A stretch of DNA of 5,366 nt from an uncultured Clostridium sp. (GTDB lineage Bacteria; Bacillota_A; Clostridia; Lachnospirales; Lachnospiraceae), in the NCBI GenBank assembly GCA_947174825.1, contig CAMWKN010000157.1:1-5366 (forward strand). The letters run 5' to 3'. Every line of letters begins with the position of its first letter. Position 1 is the stretch's first letter. Positions 1-5,366 of this stretch are shown here, one piece after another. The notes beneath the pieces are model-generated. The model was given only the letters and a program-made list of their open reading frames with translations, was not told where the DNA came from and searched no databases. The translations under genes were made by a program, and so were the position numbers.

Positions 1-2
1 TT

Positions 3-572
3 AAACAGGTAGTATGTGGTGAAAATAATATTTTTGTATTAATGAAGGATGGCAGTGTATGGGGAATTGGAGAAAATGATGCAAAACTTATTTCACAATC
101 AAAACAAAAAATGTATTACAAATTTACTAAGATCATTGTTAGTGGAGTGAAACAGATTACTGCCAGCGATGAAAATGTTGCAATGATAAAAAAGGATCAA
201 ACATTATGGGTATGGGGAAGGTCGTTACATTCTTCTCAAAAAGGTTATTCTACCACACCAAGAAAGATTGCAAAAAATGTAGTGGAGGCATCTTTATCAA
301 CTGCATGGGGAGGAGGGACACATCATTCCATACTGGTATATCTGAAGAAAAATCATAAGGCATATGGTATGGGATACAATCAATCTAACGCATTTGGTAA
401 TCAATACAAAAATGGGTGGCAGAATAAACCTGTACTGTTGATGAAGAATGTGAAACATGTATATGCGGTAACGGATGCAACGCTGCTCTTGACCCGTAAA
501 CATGAATTATACTGGAGTGGAAAACAACAATGGTATGGGGGATATGGTGAAGTTAATAAATTTGTAAAATAG
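3..572 (+). CDS. RCC1-repeat (regulator of chromosome condensation-like) protein, 5' partial
   Basis: The reading frame is open from the first bases of the window, so this is the C-terminal 189 residues of a longer protein whose start is upstream. At least four degenerate RCC1-type units are visible, each a 'V-x-x-V/I-x-A/C-x5-alarm/LxxD/KxxLWxWG'-like blade. Examples are KQVVCGENN...KDGSVWGIGEND (residues 1-26), VKQITASDENVAMIKKDQTLWVWG (49-72, abbreviated by its ends) and VKHVYAVTDATLL...ELYWSG (150-173). The 'TPRKIAKNV' and 'KPVLLMKNV' linkers before the blades are also typical. Such repeats build a beta-propeller; bacterial versions are often secreted or surface proteins with unknown partners, but the N-terminus that would show a signal peptide is missing. 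The gene is visibly richer in A/T than metG next door. No terminator is seen after its stop, and a new promoter starts 10 bases later. The family call is good; the function is unknown. Confidence 0.8.
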   Translation, partial: KQVVCGENNIFVLMKDGSVWGIGENDAKLISQSKQKMYYKFTKIIVSGVKQITASDENVAMIKKDQTLWVWGRSLHSSQKGYSTTPRKIAKNVVEASLSTAWGGGTHHSILVYLKKNHKAYGMGYNQSNAFGNQYKNGWQNKPVLLMKNVKHVYAVTDATLLLTRKHELYWSGKQQWYGGYGEVNKFVK

Positions 573-581
573 ATGGTAATA

Positions 582-610
582 TTGACAAATTCCTTTGGAT
601 AGACTAGAAT
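582..610 (+). promoter_or_regulatory. Sigma-A promoter for the T-box/metG transcript
   Basis: TTGACA (582-587) matches the -35 consensus exactly. It is followed by a 17-base spacer and TAGAAT (605-610), a one-mismatch -10. The predicted start is near 617, just before T-box stem I, which is where a promoter for this leader is expected. No other element competes with it in this intergenic region. Confidence 0.8.
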
Positions 611-922
611 ATAGTGACAAATAATTCCAAAAGCTGTGAAGAGAAGAGTATCTCATGGAGTGTATTACAGAGAGCCCGGTGGCTGAGAACGGGTGTATTA
701 CGATATGAGGGAAGATGGTCTCGGAGCTGCGTACCGAAATATGGAGAATTTGGTTTTTCCATGTTAGGCTACGACGGGTTCGCCCGTTAAAGCGTCTCAC
801 TGTAAATCAGATGATTGTGTAGATTGTATATGGTCAGACAAACAGGAGCTTGTATTGATCCATCTATGCTGGAAGATATGTGAGCAGTGGCAGAGGTCTC
901 TGATGTGAGTCAGAGATGAATT

Positions 923-953
923 AAAGTGGTAACACGGGATAATACTCGTCTTT
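923..953 (+). promoter_or_regulatory. T-box antiterminator helix with tRNA acceptor-end bulge
   Basis: Helix A2 is AAAG 923-926 with CTTT 950-953. Helix A1 is ACGGG 934-938 with CTCGT 945-949 (one G-U pair) around the loop ATAATA. Between them is the 7-base bulge TGGTAAC (927-933), the counterpart of the conserved UGGNACC. Its TGGT can pair with an uncharged tRNA ending in ACCA, so the discriminator base would be A, as expected for tRNA-Met. The 3' strand (947-953) is shared with the terminator, so the two structures exclude each other. Confidence 0.93.
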
Positions 954-990
954 AAGAATTGGTGCAGGTCGATTTTTAAAGACGTTTTTT
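947..990 (+). terminator. Rho-independent terminator of the T-box leader (attenuator)
   Basis: CGTCTTTAA (947-955) pairs perfectly with TTAAAGACG (976-984). The loop can extend by AAT/ATT (957-959 with 972-974), and six T's follow at 985-990. The 5' arm overlaps the antiterminator's 3' strand. Formation should stop transcription 87 bases before metG when tRNA-Met is charged. Confidence 0.92.
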
Positions 991-1076
991 ACTTTGTAGG
1001 AAACTTTCTTCTATCAAGTAAAAAGAATGTACACAGATTATGGAATTAAAATAAATATTAACAGGAGGAGAAGAAA

Positions 1077-3068
1077 ATGGCAGACAAGAAAACCTATTAT
1101 TTAACAACGGCAATTGCTTACACATCAGGCAAGCCCCATATTGGTAATACCTATGAGGCGGTGCTGTCGGACAGCATCGGTCGTTTCAAGAGATTGCAGG
1201 GCTATGACGTTCGTTTCCAGACGGGAACCGATGAACACGGGCAGAAGATCGAGCTCAAGGCAGAGGAAGCAGGAATCACACCAAAGCAGTTTGTGGATGA
1301 TGTTTCCGGAGAGATTCGCACTATCTGGGATCTGATGGGAACTTCTTATGACAAATTTATTCGTACTACGGATGATTATCATGAGAAACAGGTACAGAAG
1401 ATTTTCAAGAAATTGTATGACCAGGGAGATATTTATAAGGGGCATTATGAAGGAATGTATTGTACACCATGTGAGTCCTTCTTTACGGCTTCCCAGCTGG
1501 TGGACGGCAAGTGTCCGGACTGTGGACGTGAATGCCAGCCGGCGAAAGAAGAAGCGTACTTCCTCAAACTCAGTAAGTATGCTGACCGTTTGATTGAACA
1601 CATCAATACCCATCCGGAATTTATTCAGCCGGAGTCCCGCAAAAATGAGATGATGAATAACTTTCTCCTGCCGGGGCTACAGGATCTGTGTGTGTCTCGT
1701 ACTTCGTTTAATTGGGGAATTCCGGTAGACTTTGATCCAGGGCATGTGGTTTATGTGTGGATTGATGCGCTTAGCAACTACATTACCGGTTTGGGATTTG
1801 ATATGGATGGAAACCATACACCGGAAAATGGTGAGAATTTATATGACAAGTTCTGGCCGGCAGATTTGCATCTGATTGGAAAAGATATTCTGCGATTCCA
1901 CACTATTTATTGGCCAATTATGCTGATGGCATTGGATCTGCCTTTGCCGAAACAGGTATTTGGGCATCCGTGGTTGTTGCAGGGAGACGGCAAGATGAGT
2001 AAATCCAAGGGAAATGTGATTTATGCGGATGATCTGGTGGACATTTTCGGAGTGGATGCTGTCCGTTATTTTGTACTACACGAAATGCCTTTTGAAAATG
2101 ATGGTGTGATTAGCTGGGAACTGATGGTGGAGCGGATGAATTCCGATCTTGCCAATGTGTTAGGCAATCTGGTGAATCGTACTATTTCCATGACCAATAA
2201 ATACCTGAATGGTGAGGTTGCTGACAAGGGTGCAACAGAAGCAGTGGATGATGAGTTGAAAAATAAGGCAGTGGAAACTGCAAAAATAGTGTCCGAAAAG
2301 ATGAATAGACTTCGAGTGGCAGATGCCATTACAGAGATTTTCAGTCTATTCAAACGCTGCAACAAATATATTGATGAGACAGAGCCTTGGATCTTAGGGA
2401 AAGACGAAGCCAAAAGAGACCGTCTTTCAACGGTGCTCTATAATCTGGTGGAGGCGATTACCATTGGCGCCAGTCTGTTGGAAGCTTTTATGCCAACAAC
2501 AACGGAGAAAATTTTGTCACAATTAAATGCCCAGAAACGGGGATTTGAGAATATGAGTAGTTTTGGTCAAACACCACCCGGACAGAAAGTAACAGAAAAG
2601 CCGGAGATTCTCTTTATGCGTCTAGATCCAAAGGAAGTAATGGAGAAAGCAGAAGAAATCAAGCAGAAACAGATTGCTGAGGCGAAAGCAGAAGCTGGGG
2701 AAACAGAAGAGGATAGTGCTGTGATAGATATTGAAGCGAAAGAGGAAATTACCTTTGATGACTTCATGAAGATGCAGTTCCAGGTAGGCGAAATCATTGC
2801 CTGTGAGGAAGTGAAAAAATCCAAGAAACTTCTGTGTTCCCAGGTTCGTGTGGGCAGTGAAGTGAAGCAGATTGTATCCGGAATCAAGCAGCACTACAGT
2901 GCAGAAGAAATGGTAGGCAAGAAAGTGATGGTACTGGTTAATCTCAAACCGGCAAAACTGGCAGGTGTATTATCGGAAGGAATGCTGCTGTGTGCGGAAG
3001 ATGCTGAGGGAAATCTGGCATTGATGGTACCAGAGAAGCAAATGCCGGCTGGTGCAGAGATTTGTTAG
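1077..3068 (+). CDS. metG: Methionyl-tRNA synthetase with C-terminal tRNA-binding domain
   Basis: This cytoplasmic class I synthetase joins methionine to tRNA-Met using ATP (EC 6.1.1.10), for both initiator and elongator tRNA. At 663 residues it is full length and close to the Bacillus enzyme. The Rossmann catalytic core has the HIGH-type motif HIGN (21-24), TDEHG (51-55), WIDA (228-231) and the KMSKS loop (306-310). A zinc knuckle in the connective peptide has two CxxC pairs, C129/C132 and C146/C149. The anticodon-binding helical domain shows N364-x3-R368 and W438 (in DETEPW), positions that fit the family's CAU-anticodon contacts. A charged, probably helical linker (about 517-557) leads to an EMAPII/Trbp111-like OB-fold domain (558-663) that aids tRNA binding and dimerisation in relatives. 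The start is set by AGGAGG at 1063-1068, 8 bases before ATG. Expression is controlled by the upstream Met T-box. No terminator is obvious after the stop, and the tatD-rnmV-ksgA genes that follow metS in Bacillus subtilis are not here. Confidence 0.98.
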   Translation: MADKKTYYLTTAIAYTSGKPHIGNTYEAVLSDSIGRFKRLQGYDVRFQTGTDEHGQKIELKAEEAGITPKQFVDDVSGEIRTIWDLMGTSYDKFIRTTDDYHEKQVQKIFKKLYDQGDIYKGHYEGMYCTPCESFFTASQLVDGKCPDCGRECQPAKEEAYFLKLSKYADRLIEHINTHPEFIQPESRKNEMMNNFLLPGLQDLCVSRTSFNWGIPVDFDPGHVVYVWIDALSNYITGLGFDMDGNHTPENGENLYDKFWPADLHLIGKDILRFHTIYWPIMLMALDLPLPKQVFGHPWLLQGDGKMSKSKGNVIYADDLVDIFGVDAVRYFVLHEMPFENDGVISWELMVERMNSDLANVLGNLVNRTISMTNKYLNGEVADKGATEAVDDELKNKAVETAKIVSEKMNRLRVADAITEIFSLFKRCNKYIDETEPWILGKDEAKRDRLSTVLYNLVEAITIGASLLEAFMPTTTEKILSQLNAQKRGFENMSSFGQTPPGQKVTEKPEILFMRLDPKEVMEKAEEIKQKQIAEAKAEAGETEEDSAVIDIEAKEEITFDDFMKMQFQVGEIIACEEVKKSKKLLCSQVRVGSEVKQIVSGIKQHYSAEEMVGKKVMVLVNLKPAKLAGVLSEGMLLCAEDAEGNLALMVPEKQMPAGAEIC

Positions 3069-3074
3069 TCACCT

Positions 3075-3161
3075 ATGGATGCTGTTAACAACAAATGGAT
3101 TCGTTTATTTGGATTTACTTGGTTGCTCCCCTTAATTTTTGTTGCGATTCTGCCGATATAA
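3075..3161 (+). CDS. Possible 28-residue hydrophobic peptide (doubtful)
   Basis: An ATG six bases after the metG stop opens a 28-codon frame that ends in TAA. The peptide begins MDAVNNKWIR and continues with a run of Leu, Phe, Trp, Ile, Val and Pro that could form one membrane-spanning segment with a positively charged start. Against it, there is no recognisable Shine-Dalgarno sequence at proper spacing (only GCAGAG about 15 bases upstream), and T-rich DNA yields hydrophobic codons by chance. I recognise no family. It is listed only because its position directly after metG and its amphipathic-then-hydrophobic layout are what a small membrane protein would show. Confidence 0.18.
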   Translation: MDAVNNKWIRLFGFTWLLPLIFVAILPI

Positions 3162-3162
3162 T
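3157..3162 (+). promoter_or_regulatory. Candidate -10 element for the downstream gene pair
   Basis: TATAAT is a perfect -10 hexamer, but the region 16-18 bases upstream (3133-3140, AT-only, T-rich) is a poor -35 and there is no adjacent TGn extension. A second weak possibility is TTGTTC (3222-3227), 18 bases, TAGATT (3246-3251). One of these, or neither, could drive the operon starting at 3397. Confidence 0.25.
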
Positions 3163-3221
3163 ACTAAATCCGTTCATGTATTTTATGGAGAATGATAGTC
3201 GAGAGAGTTAGTGGGCTTGAT

Positions 3222-3253
3222 TTGTTCTAAAATGAATGAACAATTTAGATTGT
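3222..3253 (+). other. Two mutually exclusive short hairpins
   Basis: TTGTTC (3222-3227) can pair with GAACAA (3238-3243). Alternatively ACAAT (3240-3244) can pair with ATTGT (3249-3253) around a TTAG tetraloop. The two share bases 3240-3243, so only one can form at a time. Each is short and the DNA is A/T-rich, so either may be chance. Confidence 0.3.
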
Positions 3254-3259
3254 AATGTG

Positions 3260-3293
3260 ACAGCAAAAGGATTTGCTGTAGTTCATTAGGAAC
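3260..3293 (+). other. Tandem hairpins in the leader of the 3397 gene
   Basis: ACAGCAAA (3260-3267) pairs perfectly with TTTGCTGT (3272-3279) around an AGGA tetraloop. One base later GTTC (3281-3284) pairs with GAAC (3290-3293) around ATTAG. No T-tract follows the first stem, so it does not look like a standard terminator. An operator palindrome or part of a structured leader RNA is possible. Confidence 0.5.
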
Positions 3294-3300
3294 GAAATGC

Positions 3301-3373
3301 TATTACTAAGATGGTTAAATATCAGATAAATGTAAGCAAGTAAAATTATCAGCATTTAGCCGCTTTAGTAATG
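3301..3373 (+). other. Long stem-loop immediately upstream of the ribosome binding site
   Basis: Bases 3301-3320 pair with 3354-3373 over 20 positions: 15 Watson-Crick pairs, four G-U pairs in the + strand RNA and one A-C mismatch (3311/3363). The enclosed segment can add C3323-G3352 and GATAA/TTATC (3325-3329, 3346-3350), leaving a 16-base terminal loop. The structure ends 8 bases before the Shine-Dalgarno sequence (3382-3389). No T-tract follows, so it is not an intrinsic terminator; a role in translation, mRNA stability or ligand sensing is possible but unproven. Confidence 0.6.
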
Positions 3374-3396
3374 AGACAGACAAGGAGGTAGTAACT

Positions 3397-4542
3397 ATGA
3401 GTATTATTGGAGGAAATCACTCTGGATGGGAACATGCCAGGGTGAGTCATGTAACAGGACGGCAGCAGAGTCAGAGATCTTCCTATGCAACAAGGAACGC
3501 TGCAGCCAGATATACGAAAGCAGCAGGCGCGAGCCACCCGATGAGTCAGACTTCATCGAACAGGGGTGGGATTGATCCAAGATCGTATGCCTCACCAGAG
3601 TATCAAAATGACATTTCTGCCAGACGTTATGAGATGGCATCTTGGCTACAGGATATGGGTACTTTGGAAGATACTACTATGGCGGACGTGGCAGCAGAGG
3701 GCGCTAATCAGGCAACAGGATGGAATCAGGCTGTGGCTTCGGAGGCAGAGAAAGTTCTGACGGAGCAGGAGCAGCTGGAAGAGACAGAAGAGGAAAAAGA
3801 AGAAAAAAGTCAGATCTGGGATCCGGATCAAAAAGCGGAAGATGAACTGGCAGGATTAAAGGCGATGTTAGAGGCGTTAAAGACAAGAAAAAACAATGCC
3901 TCACAGGCAGTCAAGAAAAGGTTGCCATATCGTTATCAGAGAGTATCATCTGCTATCCGGGGTGCCAAAAATATTTTGCAGGCAACCACGGCATTAACCT
4001 CAGCCACTACCAGCTTGGCACAGGTTAAAAGACAGGCTGCATCTGGCAAATACAGCGAGAAGGAGATTAGCATAGCCACCACACATGCACGTAAGATGGT
4101 ACGGACAGCCAGAACGAAATTACGTCATCTCAAGGCAGAGAATATGCAGGAGAATGATGGCGACAGAGTAAAGAATGATGCCAGCCAGAAGATGGGTATT
4201 GTGGTTAAAAAGGCACATAGTCAGGATAAATTGGTGAAACAGCAGAAGAAAGACCGCGAAATGCTGAAGTTAGCCAAAAAGATCCAGAATATGGAAACCA
4301 AATTCCGAAATAAGCATCGGCGGAAAGAGAACTGGGATTTGATGGAGGCAGATATGGAATACCTGCGTCGTCAGATTGAGTACCTGAAGAACAGGGAAGA
4401 TCAAGAGGAAGTGCAAAATCAAATTGATACAACGACGGAAACACAGACAATAGAAACGCCGACAGCGGACACAAATATGTTTACATCCAGTGAACAAAGC
4501 GTTATACTGGAACAGGAAGCTGCCGTTGATGCAATGCAATAG
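3397..4542 (+). CDS. Uncharacterised charged coiled-coil protein, cysteine-free
   Basis: I do not recognise a named family for this 381-residue protein. It has no signal peptide or membrane segment, so it is probably cytoplasmic. Residues 1-70 are Ser/Gln/Arg/Gly-rich and look disordered. About 73-140 is helical and ends in a strongly acidic run (123-137, Glu-rich). A basic helical core (172-247) contains LPYRYQRVSSAIRGAK and ATTHARKMVRTARTKLRHLK, with a Thr/Ser/Ala-rich patch between them (196-208). A second Lys/Glu-rich region (269-342) is a likely coiled coil. The tail (343-381) is Thr/Glu-rich and probably flexible. There is no cysteine at all. The start is well supported by AAGGAGGT (3382-3389), 7 bases before ATG. 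The next gene begins 16 bases after its stop, suggesting one transcript. Codon use resembles metG. From memory, similar basic 'ISxAIxRAK...ARKMxRxAKxKxxHL' cores occur in proteins of unknown function in Lachnospiraceae; that is recall, not a search result. Confidence 0.85.
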   Translation: MSIIGGNHSGWEHARVSHVTGRQQSQRSSYATRNAAARYTKAAGASHPMSQTSSNRGGIDPRSYASPEYQNDISARRYEMASWLQDMGTLEDTTMADVAAEGANQATGWNQAVASEAEKVLTEQEQLEETEEEKEEKSQIWDPDQKAEDELAGLKAMLEALKTRKNNASQAVKKRLPYRYQRVSSAIRGAKNILQATTALTSATTSLAQVKRQAASGKYSEKEISIATTHARKMVRTARTKLRHLKAENMQENDGDRVKNDASQKMGIVVKKAHSQDKLVKQQKKDREMLKLAKKIQNMETKFRNKHRRKENWDLMEADMEYLRRQIEYLKNREDQEEVQNQIDTTTETQTIETPTADTNMFTSSEQSVILEQEAAVDAMQ

Positions 4543-4558
4543 TAAAGGAAAGTATACC

Positions 4559-5233
4559 ATGAAACAGAAAAGTAACAAAAGAACGGTATGGATAAAGGGA
4601 TTTCTAGTGTGTTCCATTGCATTTCTGTTAACATTGATGTGTGGAACAAGTACAGAAGCAGCGGTTTCTTCTTTTCGGGCGCAGGTTGCCCCGGTAAAGA
4701 ATGTGATTGCTAAGACTCCGTCTGTGAATTTGACGTGGGGTATGGATCGTGACGCAAATGCCTATGAGATTGTTCGGGCAGAGGGAAATGGTTCGTATCA
4801 ACAGATTGCTTTTTTGGTCGGAGCAGATGTGACCAGTTATACAGATACTAATGTGCAAAAGGGACATTCCTATCAGTATCGTATCCGGACATATCGTATT
4901 GTGTCATGGACGGATGTATATGGTGAATACACTACACCAGTGAGTGTGTCTGTACCAGAGACTTTGGTACGGCCAAAACTGTCCTACAAGAGGGCAAAGA
5001 ATAAGCTGACGATTACCTTTAAGACAGCGGAAGGAACGGAATATGAAACACAGTACCGCTTTGCCGGGCAAAAGAAATGGAAACCTCTGGCATCTATTAG
5101 CGGTAAGTTGACTGGAAGTATCAAGGCGAAAGTCAACAGCCAGTCTAAGTTTACCATCCGCATTCGTACCAAGATGAAAGTAAATGGCAAGACCGTGTAT
5201 AGTAAATGGGCAAAGAATTACACAGTGAAATAA
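4559..5233 (+). CDS. Secreted protein with two fibronectin type III-like repeats
   Basis: This 224-residue protein has a clear N-terminal signal peptide: a Lys/Arg-rich start (2-13), a hydrophobic core (14-28) and probable signal peptidase I cleavage near TEAA (32-35). The cysteine at 28 is preceded by LTLM, which does not fit a lipobox, so a lipoprotein is unlikely; the mature chain has no cysteine. Residues about 44-133 form an FnIII-like domain (NLTW...YEIVRAEG...TSYTDTNVQKGHSYQYRIRT). About 138-224 is a second, more divergent copy. The two align at RIRT (108-111 and 201-204) and VY (120-121 and 213-214), with identical spacing. No enzyme domain, sortase motif or repeat anchor is present. 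The start was set at 4559 because AAAGGAAAG (4544-4552) precedes it at good spacing and the signal peptide begins there. A 23-codon longer frame from 4490 overlaps the upstream gene and lacks these features. It probably shares a transcript with the 3397 gene. The partner or ligand is unknown. Confidence 0.88.
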   Translation: MKQKSNKRTVWIKGFLVCSIAFLLTLMCGTSTEAAVSSFRAQVAPVKNVIAKTPSVNLTWGMDRDANAYEIVRAEGNGSYQQIAFLVGADVTSYTDTNVQKGHSYQYRIRTYRIVSWTDVYGEYTTPVSVSVPETLVRPKLSYKRAKNKLTITFKTAEGTEYETQYRFAGQKKWKPLASISGKLTGSIKAKVNSQSKFTIRIRTKMKVNGKTVYSKWAKNYTVK

Positions 5234-5249
5234 GGTTGATTCATGAAGC

Positions 5250-5281
5250 AGGGCGATGGGCATTGGCTCATCGCCCTATTT
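5250..5281 (+). terminator. Rho-independent terminator closing the two-gene operon
   Basis: AGGGCGATGGGC (5250-5261) pairs with GCTCATCGCCCT (5266-5277) around an ATTG loop: 12 pairs, one of them G-U. It is followed by the short T-rich ATTT (5278-5281). The stem is strong and the T-tract weak. It sits 16 bases after the stop of the FnIII gene. Confidence 0.82.
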
Positions 5282-5301
5282 CGAGAAAAATCATAAATTG
5301 T

Positions 5302-5324
5302 TTGTGCCAGTGAAGCTGGCATGA
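5302..5324 (+). other. Small hairpin downstream of the terminator
   Basis: TGCCAG (5305-5310) pairs with CTGGCA (5316-5321) around TGAAG and can extend by two G-U pairs and one A-T pair. No T-tract follows on either strand. It may belong to the leader of a gene beyond the window; the last bases (AGAGAGACATAGGA) are purine-rich and could be the start of a ribosome binding site. Confidence 0.4.
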
Positions 5325-5366
5325 CAGGAAAAGTAAAAAATTATAAAAAGAAAGAGAGACATAGGA

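Larger units (their letters stand above)
631..990 (+). promoter_or_regulatory. T-box riboswitch leader, methionine specific, controlling metG
   Basis: The leader binds uncharged tRNA and switches between terminator and antiterminator. Stem I can be traced. AGCT 632-635 pairs with 725-728, and GTGAA/GG (636-640, 723-724) is in the K-turn position. GAGA 641-644 pairs with TCTC 719-722. The specifier loop is AGAGTA (645-650) opposite GAAGATGG (711-718). TCTCAT 651-656 pairs with ATGAGG 705-710. The AGAGAG motif lies at 669-674, and the distal hairpin CCCG/CGGG (675-678, 690-693) carries GGCTGAGAA (681-689), which fits the family's GGNUGNNAA loop. ATG at 715-717, followed by a purine and then the lower helix, is the best specifier and agrees with metG downstream; GAT one base earlier is the alternative reading. 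Other hairpins are ATGGA/TCCAT (741-745, 758-762), a TTCG-capped ACGGG/CCCGT (774-787) and stem III TCTCTGA/TCAGAGA (897-916). Bases 796-896 are not fully explained and make the leader long. Confidence 0.93.
3069..3396 (+). other. A/T-rich intergenic region with several hairpins, no confident gene
   Basis: This 328-base gap separates metG from the next gene. The first part (3069-3165) holds a doubtful 28-codon ORF and an isolated TATAAT. From about 3222 onward it is dense in inverted repeats, listed separately. A weak long-range pairing CAACAAA/TTTGTTG (3089-3095, 3138-3144) is not followed by a T-tract, so I see no clear metG terminator. No tRNA, CRISPR or insertion-sequence signature is visible. 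Confidence 0.7.

Noticed and set aside
703..707. ATATG at 703-707 as the T-box specifier
   Set aside because: ATGAGG (705-710) pairs with TCTCAT (651-656) in the helix above the specifier loop, so this ATG is not in the loop. The ATG at 715-717 is.
507..800. Minus-strand frame of 97 codons across the RCC1 gene end and T-box
   Set aside because: It runs antisense through the promoter and T-box stem I, has no ribosome binding site and gives a low-complexity product. It is a shadow frame.
3260..3279. The perfect 8-bp hairpin as the metG terminator
   Set aside because: No T-tract follows on the + strand, and it lies nearly 200 bases after the metG stop.
3704..3904. Minus-strand Leu/Pro/Ser-rich frames opposite the 3397 gene
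   Set aside because: They are the antisense reading of Glu/Lys-rich codons, with no start signals.
4490..4558. Upstream extension of the FnIII-protein frame, adding 23 residues before the signal peptide
   Set aside because: It overlaps the preceding gene by 53 bases, lacks a ribosome binding site and would bury the signal peptide. The ATG at 4559 has AAAGGAAAG at good spacing.
4643..4646. Lipobox at the cysteine in the signal peptide of the FnIII protein
   Set aside because: The residues before the cysteine are L-T-L-M. Position -1 should be Gly, Ala or Ser, so signal peptidase II processing is unlikely.
5321..5366. ATG at 5321 opening a Lys-rich frame to the window edge
   Set aside because: Only 15 codons are visible, the start lies within a hairpin arm and no Shine-Dalgarno sequence precedes it. 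A/T-rich, A-heavy DNA readily gives Lys-rich frames.

Overview
The window looks like a low-to-moderate G+C Clostridia chromosome, most likely Lachnospiraceae or a close relative. The pointers are strong AGGAGG-type ribosome binding sites, a T-box leader on an aminoacyl-tRNA synthetase gene, a Firmicutes-type methionyl-tRNA synthetase with a C-terminal tRNA-binding domain, and a small secreted protein with fibronectin III-like repeats. This placement is inference; no rRNA or other marker gene is present. All recognised genes are on the + strand.

Layout. (1) 3-572: the 3' end of a gene for an RCC1-repeat (beta-propeller) protein; its start lies outside the window. (2) 573-1076: a near-consensus sigma-A promoter (TTGACA, 17 bases, TAGAAT) followed by a long T-box riboswitch. 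Stem I, a Met (ATG) specifier, stem III, the antiterminator with its 7-base TGGTAAC bulge and the competing terminator can all be located. (3) 1077-3068: metG, a complete methionyl-tRNA synthetase. (4) 3069-3396: an A/T-rich intergenic stretch with no convincing gene. It holds a doubtful 28-codon hydrophobic ORF and then a series of hairpins, including a long stem (20 base positions per arm) that ends 8 bases before the next ribosome binding site. (5) 3397-4542 and 4559-5233: a probable two-gene operon encoding a cysteine-free, charged, coiled-coil protein of unknown function and a small secreted protein with two FnIII-like repeats. It ends at a hairpin terminator (5250-5281). (6) 5282-5366: a short tail with one further hairpin and no clear gene.

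How it works together. The T-box should read the charging state of tRNA-Met and allow metG transcription when uncharged tRNA accumulates; this is established biology for the element, and its parts are visible here. The downstream gene pair appears to be separate from metG. Its 5' leader is the least explained part of the window: arm differences in the long stem are all transitions, and four of the five are G-U compatible in the + strand RNA, which suggests selection on an RNA structure. That leader and the uncharacterised pair it precedes are the best candidates for something undescribed.
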